49,193 nt of DNA from Draconibacterium sp. GTDB lineage: Bacteria; Bacteroidota; Bacteroidia; Bacteroidales; Prolixibacteraceae. Numbering within the stretch: the stretch's first letter is position 1; every line of letters begins with the position of its first letter. This document shows positions 26,381 to 35,868 of the stretch, one piece after another. Under the pieces are notes generated by a model. That model had not been told where the DNA came from and ran no database searches. It saw only the letters and a program-made list of their open reading frames with translations. Location of the stretch: contig WOYV01000055.1 in NCBI GenBank assembly GCA_011620585.1, positions 1 to 49,193 on the forward strand, given 5' to 3'. The position numbers and the translations under genes are program-made.

Positions 26381-27118
26381 TTATTCCCGGGCCGATCGGC
26401 CAAAACTTCGGTACTCATCTTTTTCAATCTCAATCATTGGCTCTTTCAGTTCATTATTGTGTAAACGAAAAGCAATGTATTTGATGGTGATGCCACGTTC
26501 GAGCCACTGTTTTTCGTAAAAAGTACGAATCCGCAGTGTGTCGTTCAAATGTTCCCATTCGTACAAATTGTCGGTAATGGCAACTACTTCGAACTGATTG
26601 AGCATGACCAAGGCGTACGTATAATCGTATTGAAATTTACTATCGGTTTTTAAGTGGATCAGTCCGTTTGGTTTCAGAAACTTTCGGTACCTGCCGATGA
26701 AACCGGTGGAAGTGAGACGTTTCCGGGTCTTTCGCATTTGCGGATCGGGAAAGGTCAACCAGATCTCGTCTACCTCATCGGGCGCAAAAAACTGGGTAAT
26801 CAATTCAATGTTTGTGCGAATGAATGCCACGTTTTTCAGACCTTTTTCCAGCGCCAGTTTAGCGCCCTTCCACAAGCGGGCGCCTTTAATATCGACTCCA
26901 ATATAATTGATGTGCGGGTTCCGGGCGGCCAACTGTACGGTGTATTCTCCTTTCCCGCAACCCAATTCCAGGATTAACGGATTTTCATTCTTAAAAAACT
27001 CTCTCGCCCATTTCCCTTTTAAATGAAAATCGTCGTGTTGTATGGTGTGAAATGGAACCTGAACCACCTGTTCAAAGTCTTTCATTTCATCAAATTTCTT
27101 TAATTTCCCCTTGCCCAC
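26381..27118 (-). CDS. trmB: tRNA (guanine-N7-)-methyltransferase
   Basis: 245 residues. SAM-binding motif LILELGCGKGEYTVQLA, then YIGVDIKGARLWKG, the catalytic/tRNA-binding block WLTFPDPQMRKTRKRLTS and LKTDSKFQYDYT, all characteristic of TrmB, which makes m7G46 in the variable loop. A short Lys-rich N-terminus (MGKGKLKKFDEMKDF) precedes the domain. Its start lies 37 bp after gldH. Confidence 0.95.
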   Translation of the reverse strand: MGKGKLKKFDEMKDFEQVVQVPFHTIQHDDFHLKGKWAREFFKNENPLILELGCGKGEYTVQLAARNPHINYIGVDIKGARLWKGAKLALEKGLKNVAFIRTNIELITQFFAPDEVDEIWLTFPDPQMRKTRKRLTSTGFIGRYRKFLKPNGLIHLKTDSKFQYDYTYALVMLNQFEVVAITDNLYEWEHLNDTLRIRTFYEKQWLERGITIKYIAFRLHNNELKEPMIEIEKDEYRSFGRSARE

Positions 27119-27155
27119 TTTTTACAGAAATTATTGCTGATTGGCTGATTTTGGC

Positions 27156-27626
27156 TTATTCCGCTTTTTCGATCCGCACGCCTACATCGCTGATGCCGGG
27201 AAGAACATCCTCGCGCATACCTTGCTGAATCGTAATTTTGTAGTTGCCCGACATGGGAAAAAACACATTCTTCCTAAAAATTACTTCACGGGTTTTTAAT
27301 CCACCAAAGCCTTCGCCGAGCCATTTCCCGGCCGGGTCGGCCAGTGCGATTTCGAATTTATCCTCCAGGCCCGCACCATTGGGTTGTTTGATATTGATAA
27401 AAAGCCAAATATTGCTGTAAGCATAATCGATGTCGTTTCGGACATTGATGTAAAGATTGTGATTACCGCTTGTATCGCTCACCGGAACAGAGAATACCAA
27501 CATCGAATCCTTGCCCCAGTTTCGGTTTTTCACCGGTTGATATTGTTCAAAGACAAGATTCGGATTACAGGCTGAATAAGCAGCCATTGTTCCAAGCAAT
27601 ATAATAAATTGAAAAATCTTTCTCAT
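27156..27626 (-). CDS. gldH: Gliding-motility lipoprotein GldH
   Basis: 156 residues. Signal peptide with lipidated Cys 20 (AAYSAC). The mature part has the GldH pattern: NPNLVFEQYQPVKN near the start, VRNDIDYAYSNIWLFINI and KWLGEGFGG in the centre, ending in an immunoglobulin-like strand FPMSGNYKITIQQGM. GldH is needed for gliding in Flavobacterium and is kept in non-gliding Bacteroidota. The ATG at 27626 gives the signal peptide; the upstream 27797 start lies within ricT and adds a non-homologous segment. Located after holB and ricT, a common arrangement in this phylum as I know it. Confidence 0.88.
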   Translation of the reverse strand: MRKIFQFIILLGTMAAYSACNPNLVFEQYQPVKNRNWGKDSMLVFSVPVSDTSGNHNLYINVRNDIDYAYSNIWLFINIKQPNGAGLEDKFEIALADPAGKWLGEGFGGLKTREVIFRKNVFFPMSGNYKITIQQGMREDVLPGISDVGVRIEKAE

Positions 27627-27681
27627 TTTCTGTTTAATTGCACTTGTTTTTGCAGAAACCAAAGTGGAAACAAGGGTTCTA

Positions 27682-28848
27682 CTATCTTGGTCTTCGCCTA
27701 AAATTACGGTTGGATTGATCCTGATTATCCGTGTTTCGTTGCTGGCCGCGTTGTTTGTTGCGGCCCTGTCGATAGTTTTGTTTTTTAGGCCGATCAAATC
27801 GGGTCAGGTCGTCCTGCCCTACCTGGTTGTGGAAAGTGTCATCCTTGCGGCTTTCTTTCGCGTACTGATCTATCACCAGTTTTTCAGGTTTTCTCCCTTT
27901 TCGGTTCATATCCTGGACCTCTTTTACACGGTCGACATGAACTGCGACCAAACTCGAAGGTGCATTGCCACGTTGTGCGTACCAATACGTGCCTGTAAAA
28001 ATATCTGCCTTCAGGTAAACATAGCTGGCATTTTCGGTTTCGAGCTGGATATTGGTTGGCGGGAAATCTCTTTGTGCATCGAGGTAAGCATCGAGTTCAT
28101 AATTTAAACAGCATTTGAGTTTACCACACTGACCGGCCAATTTCTGCGGATTAAGTGATATTTCCTGGTAACGGGCTGCGTTGGTGGTTACTGAAATAAA
28201 ACTGGTAAGCCATGTCGAACAGCAAAGTTCGCGGCCACAAGGCCCTATTCCACCAATCCGGCCAGCTTCCTGCCGTGCACCGATCTGTTTCATTTCCACG
28301 CGGATATGGAAGGTTTCGGCAAGCACTTTAATCAATTGACGGAAATCGACCCTGCCATCGGCGATATAGTAAAATATCGCCTTGGTTTTGTCGCCCTGGT
28401 ATTCAACATCCCCAATTTTCATGTCCAGGTCAAGTTCTTTAACAATCTGTCTCGATTTGATCATAGTTTGGTGCTCCAGCGCAATGGCTTCCTTCCACTT
28501 TTCGATGTCGACCTGTTTTGCCTGCCGGTAAATTTTCCTGAATTCGCCGTTGTTGAGTGTTACCCGGTGCCGCTTCATCTGCTCGTGCACCAGCTCTCCC
28601 ATTAAAGAAATGATTCCAATATCGTGCCCCGGATTGCCTTCAACTGCAACCAGATCGCCTACTTTAAGCATCAAATTGTTAACGTTGCGATAATAATCTT
28701 TGCGTGTATTTTTGAACCGAACCTCAATAATTTCGTCCTCGGGGATCGCCATTTTGATATCTTTCAACCAATCGGTGACCTCCAGTTTGGCACAACTCAC
28801 ATGTTTCGATGTGCAGACTCCTCTTTCGATGGTATTAACTTCCTGCAT
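27682..28848 (-). CDS. ricT: RicT/PSP1-domain protein
   Basis: 388 residues. The central PSP1 domain (about 40-255) carries two cysteine groups: C204, C209, C210 in GPCGRELCC and C241, C246, C247 in GQCGKLKCC, which bind Fe-S clusters in the Bacillus RicT (YaaT) complex that promotes RNase Y processing of mRNA. The C-terminal ~55 residues are Arg/Lys/Gln/Asn-rich (NYRQGRNKQRGQQRN), a likely disordered RNA-binding tail. The partners RicA and RicF are not in the window. A TATTTTTG box at 28899-28906 precedes it. Confidence 0.88.
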   Translation of the reverse strand: MQEVNTIERGVCTSKHVSCAKLEVTDWLKDIKMAIPEDEIIEVRFKNTRKDYYRNVNNLMLKVGDLVAVEGNPGHDIGIISLMGELVHEQMKRHRVTLNNGEFRKIYRQAKQVDIEKWKEAIALEHQTMIKSRQIVKELDLDMKIGDVEYQGDKTKAIFYYIADGRVDFRQLIKVLAETFHIRVEMKQIGARQEAGRIGGIGPCGRELCCSTWLTSFISVTTNAARYQEISLNPQKLAGQCGKLKCCLNYELDAYLDAQRDFPPTNIQLETENASYVYLKADIFTGTYWYAQRGNAPSSLVAVHVDRVKEVQDMNRKGRKPEKLVIDQYAKESRKDDTFHNQVGQDDLTRFDRPKKQNYRQGRNKQRGQQRNTDNQDQSNRNFRRRPR

Positions 28849-28898
28849 GTTTTATTCTGAAGTCATCAGTTTTATAAGTTCAGGAACGCCCTGAATCA

Positions 28899-28906
28899 CA
28901 AAAATA
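28899..28906 (-). promoter_or_regulatory. -7 box TATTTTTG of ricT
   Basis: An exact consensus match 50 bases before the ATG, in the 121-bp gap after holB. Confidence 0.45.
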
Positions 28907-28969
28907 ATGATTAATACCAATATGATAGTGAATCGCTTGCTTTTTTACCGAAGGCCCGTTGTTTGGAAA

Positions 28970-30094
28970 CTATCTTTTGATTAGCCTCGCCATGCGAAGC
29001 GCAGTGTCGAGAAAAATGATGCGCGGATTTCCGTTCATGCCAATATGTTTAATCCCGAGTTCGAATTCTTTGGTAAACGGAACAATATTTCGTTCGTTGA
29101 TAAAAGGTGCAAATCTCTTTCCCCATTCCTTTTCTTCGGGCGTCATGTAAACCAGTTCTTTTCGTTTCATATTCGACACAAAATATTCGCGCACCAGCCG
29201 CAAGGCAGCCGCAAAAAAAGCTTTTTGTTTATCTCGTCCTATTTTTGCCATTTCATCGGCCCAGCCGACCAGCTCTTTTACCTCGGGTTTGTAGGCAAAA
29301 CGCATCATTTCCTGGAATTTCAGAAAATAGAATTTTTCGTCGTCGCCCGGCGAAAGCGACGAGAGCGCCCGGATGTAACTTCCTGAAGCAAGATGCACGG
29401 CATCAGGAATCGTTGCCGGATCAATATCGCCTTGATTTATGAGAGCGTCAGTTAGCGATGCCTCGTCGATAAACGGAAACTTAACCAATTGTGCCCGCGA
29501 GCGAATGGTACCGATCACTTCCTCCTCGTTTTCGGTGATCAGCAAAAACAAGGTTTTATTTGGCGGCTCCTCGATCATTTTTAACAATTTATTCGAACAG
29601 GCCGAGTGCATTTTCTCAGGCAGCCAAATAATCATCACTTTGTATTCCGCTTCGAAAGATTTGAGGTTGAGTTTTCGCAAAATCGAATCGCTCTCGCGTT
29701 CGTAGATCAGTCCCTGGGCGTTCCCGGCATCAATGTATTCAAGCCAGTCGCTGAGTTCGAAATAAGGAGAAGCCAGTACTTTTGAACGCCATTGTGGCAA
29801 AAAATCGTCGCTAACCGGTTTATTGAGTTTTGGACTGTTGAAAACCGGAAATACAAAATGCAAATCGGGATGTGCCAACTTTTGATATTTGTGGCACGAA
29901 GGACAAACGCCACACGAATCGTTTTCTCCCCGGTTTCGGCACGAAATAAACTGTGCGTAGGCCAGCGCCATGGCCAGTTTCCCTGTACCCGCTTGTCCGG
30001 AGAACAATTGTGCATGACTAATCCGCTGTTCCTGAACAGAACGGATGAGCCGCTTTTTTATCTCGTGTTGTCCAACTACATCTTTAAAAAACAT
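28970..30094 (-). CDS. holB: DNA polymerase III delta' subunit
   Basis: 374 residues; clamp-loader ATPase-fold subunit. N-terminal VVGQHEIKKRLIRSV and SHAQLFSGQAGTGKLAMA; a zinc-type Cys cluster CRNRGENDSCGVCPSC; the sensor region MIIWLPEKMHSACSNKLLKMIEEPP and TIRSRAQ are all DnaX/HolB family blocks. Walker A is degenerate for ATP use (GTGKL). The first base lies 4 bases after TATTTTTA (30099-30106), so the mRNA may have essentially no leader. Confidence 0.93.
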   Translation of the reverse strand: MFFKDVVGQHEIKKRLIRSVQEQRISHAQLFSGQAGTGKLAMALAYAQFISCRNRGENDSCGVCPSCHKYQKLAHPDLHFVFPVFNSPKLNKPVSDDFLPQWRSKVLASPYFELSDWLEYIDAGNAQGLIYERESDSILRKLNLKSFEAEYKVMIIWLPEKMHSACSNKLLKMIEEPPNKTLFLLITENEEEVIGTIRSRAQLVKFPFIDEASLTDALINQGDIDPATIPDAVHLASGSYIRALSSLSPGDDEKFYFLKFQEMMRFAYKPEVKELVGWADEMAKIGRDKQKAFFAAALRLVREYFVSNMKRKELVYMTPEEKEWGKRFAPFINERNIVPFTKEFELGIKHIGMNGNPRIIFLDTALRMARLIKR

Positions 30095-30446
30095 GGCTTA
30101 AAAATACTACTTTCTGTCATTTCGAAGGAGTTGTGCCGGAGAAATAAATTTTGTTGAAGGCGAATTGTCATGACTCACCGGGCATTCGTCAATCGGTGCA
30201 TAGCCTGAAGCAGGAGAGAACCCGAACCTTACAGCTCGCAGCTAATTTTATCTGGTGATTGGTTGTGATGAATAGTGATTGATGGATGAAAAGGAGCCAT
30301 TCATTTAAGCATTTCCGCATTCAAGCATTCAAGCATTTGCACTTCAATCCTTCAATCACTCGATCCCTCAATCCTCGTCTATTTTACCCAAACATTAAAT
30401 TAAATTAACCCTGAAATAGGCCCTGTTAAGTCATTGCATTAATTCT
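30095..30446. other. Intergenic region between divergent holB and pgk
   Basis: Holds the holB -7-like box TATTTTTA (30099-30106, minus). At about 30298-30375 there is a stretch of imperfect short repeats of the type TTCAAGCATT/TTCAATCCTTC. I see no gene or RNA structure. Confidence 0.4.
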
Positions 30447-30454
30447 TATCTTTG
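30447..30454 (+). promoter_or_regulatory. -7 box TATCTTTG of pgk
   Basis: An exact consensus match 33 bases before ATG 30488; it also excludes the TTG at 30452 as a start. Confidence 0.55.
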
Positions 30455-30487
30455 GGTGATTTTCAGAATTTCTTAAAAAAATATACA

Positions 30488-31681
30488 ATGCAAACAATTA
30501 ACAGCTACGATTTTAAAGGCAAAAAAGCGCTTATCCGTGTTGACTTTAACGTGCCTTTGAACGAAAATTTTGTAATTACCGATGATACCCGTATCCAGGC
30601 AGCATTGCCAACCATCAGAAAAATAATGAAAGATGGTGGTTCGCCAGTAATTATGTCGCACTTTGGCCGCCCCAAAAACGGCCCTGAAGATAAATTTTCG
30701 ATGCGTCATTTGGTTGGTCATCTGAGTGATTTACTGGGCGTAGAAGTAAAACTTGCCCCCGACTGTGTGGGTGAAGAAGTAAAAGCAATGGCAGCTGCCC
30801 TTAAGCCGGGCGAAGTTCTATTGTTGGAAAACCTGCGTTTTCACAAAGGTGAAGAAAAAGGTGATGAAGAGTTTGCAAAACAACTGGCCGACAATGGCGA
30901 TTGCTGGGTAAACGACGCTTTTGGAACGGCACACCGCGCCCATGCTTCCACAGCAGTAATTGCCAGGTTTTTTCCGAACGATAAAATGTTTGGGTACCTG
31001 ATTGAAAGCGAAGTGGAAAGTCTCGACAAAGTGGTAAAAAATCCGCAACGCCCGTTAACGGCTATCATGGGTGGCGCCAAAGTTTCGTCAAAAATTACCA
31101 TTATTGAAAACCTGCTAAGCAAAGTTGACAACCTGATTTTAGGTGGCGGGATGACCTACACTTTTGTAAAGGCCAATGGTGGTTCGGTTGGTAATTCAAT
31201 CTGCGAAGATGATTTCCTGGAAACCGCTAAAAACATTGAAAAACTGGCCAAAGAAAAAGGGGTAAACCTGATTATTGCTTCTGATGTGCTTGCAGCCGAT
31301 GCATTCAGCAACGATGCCAACACACAGATTTGTGCCTCCAATGCTATTCCTGATGGATGGCAAGGTTTGGATGCAGGCCCGGAAAGTATTGCCCAGATGA
31401 AAGAAGTGATCGAAAACTCAGGGACTATCCTTTGGAACGGTCCGGTGGGCGTTTTCGAAATGGAAACATTTGCAAAAGGAACGAAAGAGGTCGGTGCAGC
31501 CATTGTTGAGGCGACCAAGAAAGGCGCTTTCTCGCTGGTTGGTGGTGGCGACTCGGTTTCTGCGGCAAACCAGTTTGGTATCGCTCCTGGTGTTTCATAC
31601 ATTTCTACTGCTGGCGGTGCATTGCTCGAATACCTCGAAGGAAAAGTTCTTCCTGGAGTGGCTGCTGTTCGTGGCGAATAA
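30488..31681 (+). CDS. pgk: Phosphoglycerate kinase
   Basis: 397 residues, usual length. Converts 1,3-bisphosphoglycerate plus ADP to 3-phosphoglycerate plus ATP in glycolysis. Substrate-binding RVDFNVPL and [40 protein letters not shown] and the ATP-site [13 protein letters not shown] are all intact. A terminator follows at 31743. Confidence 0.97.
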   Translation: MQTINSYDFKGKKALIRVDFNVPLNENFVITDDTRIQAALPTIRKIMKDGGSPVIMSHFGRPKNGPEDKFSMRHLVGHLSDLLGVEVKLAPDCVGEEVKAMAAALKPGEVLLLENLRFHKGEEKGDEEFAKQLADNGDCWVNDAFGTAHRAHASTAVIARFFPNDKMFGYLIESEVESLDKVVKNPQRPLTAIMGGAKVSSKITIIENLLSKVDNLILGGGMTYTFVKANGGSVGNSICEDDFLETAKNIEKLAKEKGVNLIIASDVLAADAFSNDANTQICASNAIPDGWQGLDAGPESIAQMKEVIENSGTILWNGPVGVFEMETFAKGTKEVGAAIVEATKKGAFSLVGGGDSVSAANQFGIAPGVSYISTAGGALLEYLEGKVLPGVAAVRGE

Positions 31682-31742
31682 GAAGCCCCTCTTAATCTTC
31701 CCTAGGGGAGAAAAAAGAAAAAATATCAAAATACAAGTATAG

Positions 31743-31776
31743 AACCCGGGTTGTCCAATGACAGATCGGGTTTTTT
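31743..31776 (+). terminator. Terminator of pgk
   Basis: AACCCG/CGGGTT stem followed by a T run. Confidence 0.6.
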
Positions 31777-31808
31777 AATGCAATTTATTTTCTAACTTTA
31801 AAAGAAAA

Positions 31809-32135
31809 ATGGCCTCAAAAAATGTTTTGGTTGATCAACGCTTTCCCATAGAATTTAACTGTGCACAAACGGTTTTTAGTCTTCATGCCGAAGAAATTGG
31901 GATGGATGAAAAGAAAGCGCTGAAAATTGCAAGCGGTTTTGGCGGAGGAATGAGCTGCGCAGAAACCTGCGGGGCGGTTACCGGGGCTTATATGGTGATC
32001 GGGATGAAACATGGGCACGATATCGCAGACCCCGATGCCAAAGCCCTAACAAAACAATTGATCATCGATTTTAACCAAAAACTCAAAGAAGTTCATGGAA
32101 CATTAATCTGTAAAGAGTTGATTGCACATTTTTAA
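31809..32135 (+). CDS. C-GCAxxG-C-C family protein
   Basis: 108 residues. Cysteines are spaced as in the TIGR01909 family: FNCAQTVF near residue 18, then GGMSCAETCGAVTGA (CAETCGA matches C-x-x-x-C-G) and a last Cys in TLICKELI. The family is thought to be redox- or metal-active, but no reaction is assigned. TAACTTTA (31793-31800) sits eight bases before the ATG and may be its -7 box. Confidence 0.8.
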   Translation: MASKNVLVDQRFPIEFNCAQTVFSLHAEEIGMDEKKALKIASGFGGGMSCAETCGAVTGAYMVIGMKHGHDIADPDAKALTKQLIIDFNQKLKEVHGTLICKELIAHF

Positions 32136-32188
32136 ACTGAATCGGATTCAGATTGTTTCACTATAAATTAACTTTTAAAAATACCAAT

Positions 32189-32377
32189 ATGAAATGTAAC
32201 GTTGGTCCTGTCGACCGTCTGGTTAGAATTGTCCTTGGTTTGATTATCGCCATTGCAGGAGTAGTATTTGACAACTGGTTAGGTTTGATCGGAATTATTC
32301 CCATCGCCACCGGTTTGTTTAAATTTTGTCCGCTGTATTTTCCTTTCAAAATTTCAACGGCGAAAAACGAAAAGTAG
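32189..32377 (+). CDS. DUF2892 small membrane protein
   Basis: 62 residues. The N-terminus MKCNVGPVDRLVRIVLGL and two hydrophobic helices separated by NWLGLIG match DUF2892 (YgaP-type membrane domain). The family often accompanies rhodaneses. The ATG at 32189 matches relatives; the upstream 32153 start adds a polar, non-conserved stretch. It follows the C-GCAxxG-C-C gene by 53 bp and may share its mRNA. Confidence 0.8.
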   Translation: MKCNVGPVDRLVRIVLGLIIAIAGVVFDNWLGLIGIIPIATGLFKFCPLYFPFKISTAKNEK

Positions 32378-32398
32378 CCCGAATATCAAACACAGAAA

Positions 32399-32430
32399 GT
32401 GCCACTTGCCTTCGGGTAGCTGGCATTTTT
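32399..32430 (+). terminator. Terminator after the DUF2892 gene
   Basis: GTGCCA/TGGCA stem with an inner TGCC..GGTA element, followed by TTTTTC. Confidence 0.6.
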
Positions 32431-32516
32431 CGTTTCTATCAGCGAATTTTACAAATGAATTTTAGGTAATTCTTTTCGAAATTCTCACCTTTAACCGCGC
32501 TTAAAACAAAATCAAA

Positions 32517-35111
32517 ATGTATTCAAAATTAAGAACGATTTTACTGGCTGCACTCGGTTTCTTATTGGTTACCGCGTGTCAGCAATCCCCAAAAGACCCA
32601 AACCTGATGATTGAAAAAGAACTAAACCAGAACTGGTCGTTTAACCAGGTTGGTGAAAACGAATGGCTCCCGGCAACCGTACCCGGCACTGTTCACACCG
32701 ATCTGATAGCCAATCAGAAAATTGAAGATCCATTTTATCGCCTCAACGAACACGATGTACAATGGGTCGATAAAAAAGACTGGGAATACAAAACCGTTTT
32801 TGCCGTTGACGACAATATGTTAGACCGTGACCGGATTGTGCTCGATTTTAAAGGATTGGATACCTACGCCGATGTTTTTGTAAACGACGAGAAAGTACTT
32901 TCTGCCGATAATATGTTTCGAGAATGGCAGGTCGATGTTAAGGATCAGCTCAAAAAAGGCAACAACGAATTACACATTGTGCTGCGCTCTCCTATTGTTG
33001 AAGGATTAACAAAATACGATGCGCAAGGTTATGTAATCCCTGTTTCGGATAACGACCTGGCAGAAATTGGGGAAGTGGAAGGTGGAAAGAAAGTGAGTGT
33101 TTATACGCGCAAAGCAGGCTATCATTTTGGCTGGGACTGGGGCCCACGGCTGGTTACCAGCGGAATATGGCGACCGGTTTATTTGCGTGCCTGGGACAAG
33201 GCAACCATCAACAATCTTCAAATTGTGCAGCATGAGGTGAACGATGAGAAGGCTACTTTTACGGCTGTTTTTGAAATCGATGCCCAGAAAAAAGGAAAGG
33301 CAAACGTATCAATCGTAAACGATGGAACGACCCTGGTATCGGCGCCTGTAAATCTGGTTGCCGGGGTAAAAACTTATTCAGTCAATTTCGAAATTGCCAA
33401 TCCGCAACTTTGGTGGACCAATGGTTTGGGCGAAGCTCATCTTTACAATATTAGCGGGGTACTTGAAACCGGCGGGAGAAATGTCGGCAAAGATACCCGC
33501 ATTGGGATCCGTACCCTTGAACTGGTGCGCGAAAAAGACGAAGCCGGGACTTCATTCTATTTCAAACTGAACGGACATCCGGTATTTATGAAAGGCGCCA
33601 ACTACATCCCGAACGATTCATTTCTGCCACGTGTAAAAGAGGAGAATTATCGCAAAGTGGTAGAAACAGCGCGTGTTTCAAACAATAACATGCTGCGTGT
33701 TTGGGGCGGGGGGACTTACGAAGACGATAAGTTTTACCAACTGTGCGACGAGGCTGGTATCCTGGTGTGGCAGGATTTTATGTTTGCCTGTGCCATGTTC
33801 CCCGGCGACGAGGCTTTTCTGAATAACGTTCGCCATGAAGCGATTGACAATGTGAAACGTTTACGCAATCACCCGAGTATAGGTTTGTGGTGTGGCAATA
33901 ACGAAATTCTGGCAGCCTGGAAAGGTTGGGGATGGGAACAAGCCGAACGCGCCAAAAGCAAAGAAAATGCCGATAAAATCTGGAAAGCATACGAAGACAT
34001 TTTCCACAAAATTTTACCCGATGTGGTTAATGAACTCGATCCGCAGAGAAGTTACTGGAGTTCGAGCCCTTCGTCGGGCGAAGGCATTCCAGCCGACCTG
34101 GTAAACGGCGATGAACATTACTGGGGTGTTTGGTGGGGAAAAGAACCGTTCGTGAATTACGCTACCCATCTTCCCCGTTTTATGAGCGAATACGGATTCC
34201 AGTCGTTCCCGGAAATTGCTGTGGTAAGAAAATATGCTCTGCCAGAAGATTACGATATTTTCTCGGATGTTATGAAATCGCACCAGCGCTCGTCGATCGG
34301 AAACGGAACCATCGAATACTACATGCTCCGGGAATACAAGCATCCAAAAGATTTTGAATCGTTTCTTTATGTTGGGCAGGTTTTACAGGCCGAAGGCATT
34401 AAATTCGGACTCGAAGGACACCGCCGTGCCATGCCTTTTAATATGGGAAGCCTGTATTGGCAAATCAACGACTGCTGGCCGGTGGCTTCGTGGAGTTCAA
34501 CCGACTACTACCAAAACTGGAAAGCATTGCAATATTATGTGAAAAAAGGTTTTGAACAGGTGCTGGTCAGTCCTTACGAAGAAGGAATTAAATTTAAGAT
34601 TGGTATTGTTAACGACCGACTCGAAGCAGTCAGTGCCGAATTGCGTTTGAAACTGGTTGATCTCGATGGAAAAGTAATTTGGGAAGATGCCTACCTGGTA
34701 GATATTCCCGCTAATTCGAGCGACGATTATTTTGATGTAAACCGGAACGAGTTCCGATACAAATACCGTAAGGAACTCAACAGCACAGTATTTGTGGCTG
34801 AAGTGGTGGAAAACGGTCAGGTACTTTCGAAAAACATGTTCTACTTCGAGCCTTTCAAATCGCTAAAAGTAAAGGCGCCTAAACTGGATTACAGCATCCT
34901 GAAAACCGATTCAGGATTCGACATTACCATGAGTACCGACAAACTGGCAAAAAGCGTTTACCTGCAAATTGGGGACGAACAAGGTTTCTTCTCGGATAAT
35001 TATTTTGATTTGCTGCCAAACGACAAAGTAACCATCCATCTGAAAACCGGGATCAGCCAGGAAAAACTGAACAAAGTACTGACTATTCGTACATTGGATG
35101 ATGCATTTTAG
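32517..35111 (+). CDS. Exported beta-mannosidase, GH2 family lipoprotein
   Basis: 864 residues. Signal peptide with lipidated Cys 21 (LLVTAC). GH2 layout: N-terminal jelly-roll (WLPATVPGTVHTDLIAN is a beta-mannosidase hallmark), Ig-like domain, TIM barrel with acid/base E463 (WCGNNE) and nucleophile E558 (SEYGFQS), and C-terminal beta domains. HFGWDWGPRLVTSGIW is also typical of beta-mannosidases (EC 3.2.1.25), which remove terminal beta-mannose from mannans and N-glycans. No SusC/SusD or other glycosidase lies beside it, so it is not in a classic polysaccharide locus. Confidence 0.93.
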   Translation: MYSKLRTILLAALGFLLVTACQQSPKDPNLMIEKELNQNWSFNQVGENEWLPATVPGTVHTDLIANQKIEDPFYRLNEHDVQWVDKKDWEYKTVFAVDDNMLDRDRIVLDFKGLDTYADVFVNDEKVLSADNMFREWQVDVKDQLKKGNNELHIVLRSPIVEGLTKYDAQGYVIPVSDNDLAEIGEVEGGKKVSVYTRKAGYHFGWDWGPRLVTSGIWRPVYLRAWDKATINNLQIVQHEVNDEKATFTAVFEIDAQKKGKANVSIVNDGTTLVSAPVNLVAGVKTYSVNFEIANPQLWWTNGLGEAHLYNISGVLETGGRNVGKDTRIGIRTLELVREKDEAGTSFYFKLNGHPVFMKGANYIPNDSFLPRVKEENYRKVVETARVSNNNMLRVWGGGTYEDDKFYQLCDEAGILVWQDFMFACAMFPGDEAFLNNVRHEAIDNVKRLRNHPSIGLWCGNNEILAAWKGWGWEQAERAKSKENADKIWKAYEDIFHKILPDVVNELDPQRSYWSSSPSSGEGIPADLVNGDEHYWGVWWGKEPFVNYATHLPRFMSEYGFQSFPEIAVVRKYALPEDYDIFSDVMKSHQRSSIGNGTIEYYMLREYKHPKDFESFLYVGQVLQAEGIKFGLEGHRRAMPFNMGSLYWQINDCWPVASWSSTDYYQNWKALQYYVKKGFEQVLVSPYEEGIKFKIGIVNDRLEAVSAELRLKLVDLDGKVIWEDAYLVDIPANSSDDYFDVNRNEFRYKYRKELNSTVFVAEVVENGQVLSKNMFYFEPFKSLKVKAPKLDYSILKTDSGFDITMSTDKLAKSVYLQIGDEQGFFSDNYFDLLPNDKVTIHLKTGISQEKLNKVLTIRTLDDAF

Positions 35112-35132
35112 TAAAATAATACTCGTTTAAAG

Positions 35133-35172
35133 GAAGGGATGACATCTTTTCGAAAAGATATCATCCCTTTTT
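35133..35172 (+). terminator. Strong terminator of the beta-mannosidase gene
   Basis: A nearly perfect 16-bp stem AAGGGATGACATCTTTT with its complement (one mismatch region) around CG, then TTTTTC. Confidence 0.85.
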
Positions 35173-35248
35173 CATTTTCGGTTTCGACATCAAACTGTTT
35201 AAAACAATTGCATTCTTTTTCTGGCATTCGCGCTAAAAATGATAAACT

Positions 35249-35794
35249 TTGCTTAAAATAATTCAGGTGCGTTTACTCCTTATTCTGTTTGTAGCCCTGT
35301 TGTCGATTTTTGGGGGCCGACCCGCCGAAAAGGCAGAAATCTATCTCGAGAATGGGACCGGGCTTATTGCTTATCAACAAACCGGAGAAAAAGGCAAGGT
35401 GAGTTTCGGCCATCTCGATGCCGGCAGTTACCGTTTATTGGTGATCTTTCCGCAGCAGGAAGGCAAATACATTAAAGAGAAACCAAAACACAGAAGTCTG
35501 ACCAAAGCCACTTATAATCCGCGCAACAAAACTTACTATTATCAAGGAAAAGAAGGCTTTTTTGCCATCCATTTTTCAGGAATATCAAACGTCAAAAGCG
35601 AAAATTTCCAGGCCGTTTACAAAGAAGAACGCGACGAAGAAGAGACCTATAATCTAATTGTCCAATTTGGCGCACACCGCAATAATGCATCAATAAAAAT
35701 TAGTGTAGCAGCAATTACTGCTGCCCAGTTTAAGAAAGCCAGCGAAAAAGCCGGGACAGACATATCTACTTTATCAATCCCAAACATCCGATAA
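35249..35794 (+). CDS. Secreted protein of unknown function
   Basis: Up to 181 residues. The N-terminus is a signal peptide (RLLLILFVALLSIFG); next comes a ~40-residue transthyretin/prealbumin-like strand pattern (GKVSFGHLDAGSYRLLVIFPQ), and a KKASEKA helix near the end. No enzyme motif is visible. The start is unusual: an in-frame TAA at 35243 limits it to TTG 35249 or GTG 35267 (VRLLLILFVA). An out-of-frame ATG at 35240 ends after five codons, so the original start could have been lost by frameshift. Confidence 0.6.
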   Translation: MLKIIQVRLLLILFVALLSIFGGRPAEKAEIYLENGTGLIAYQQTGEKGKVSFGHLDAGSYRLLVIFPQQEGKYIKEKPKHRSLTKATYNPRNKTYYYQGKEGFFAIHFSGISNVKSENFQAVYKEERDEEETYNLIVQFGAHRNNASIKISVAAITAAQFKKASEKAGTDISTLSIPNIR

Positions 35795-35868
35795 CTGTGC
35801 TGAACTTTTATGAAGCACCCATAAGATTGTAATTTTTTCTACTTTTATCCTTGCTAACAAATTAAATT

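Noticed and set aside
30298-30375. CRISPR or structured repeat before pgk
   Set aside because: Only imperfect short repeats of the TTCAAGCATT type without constant spacing.
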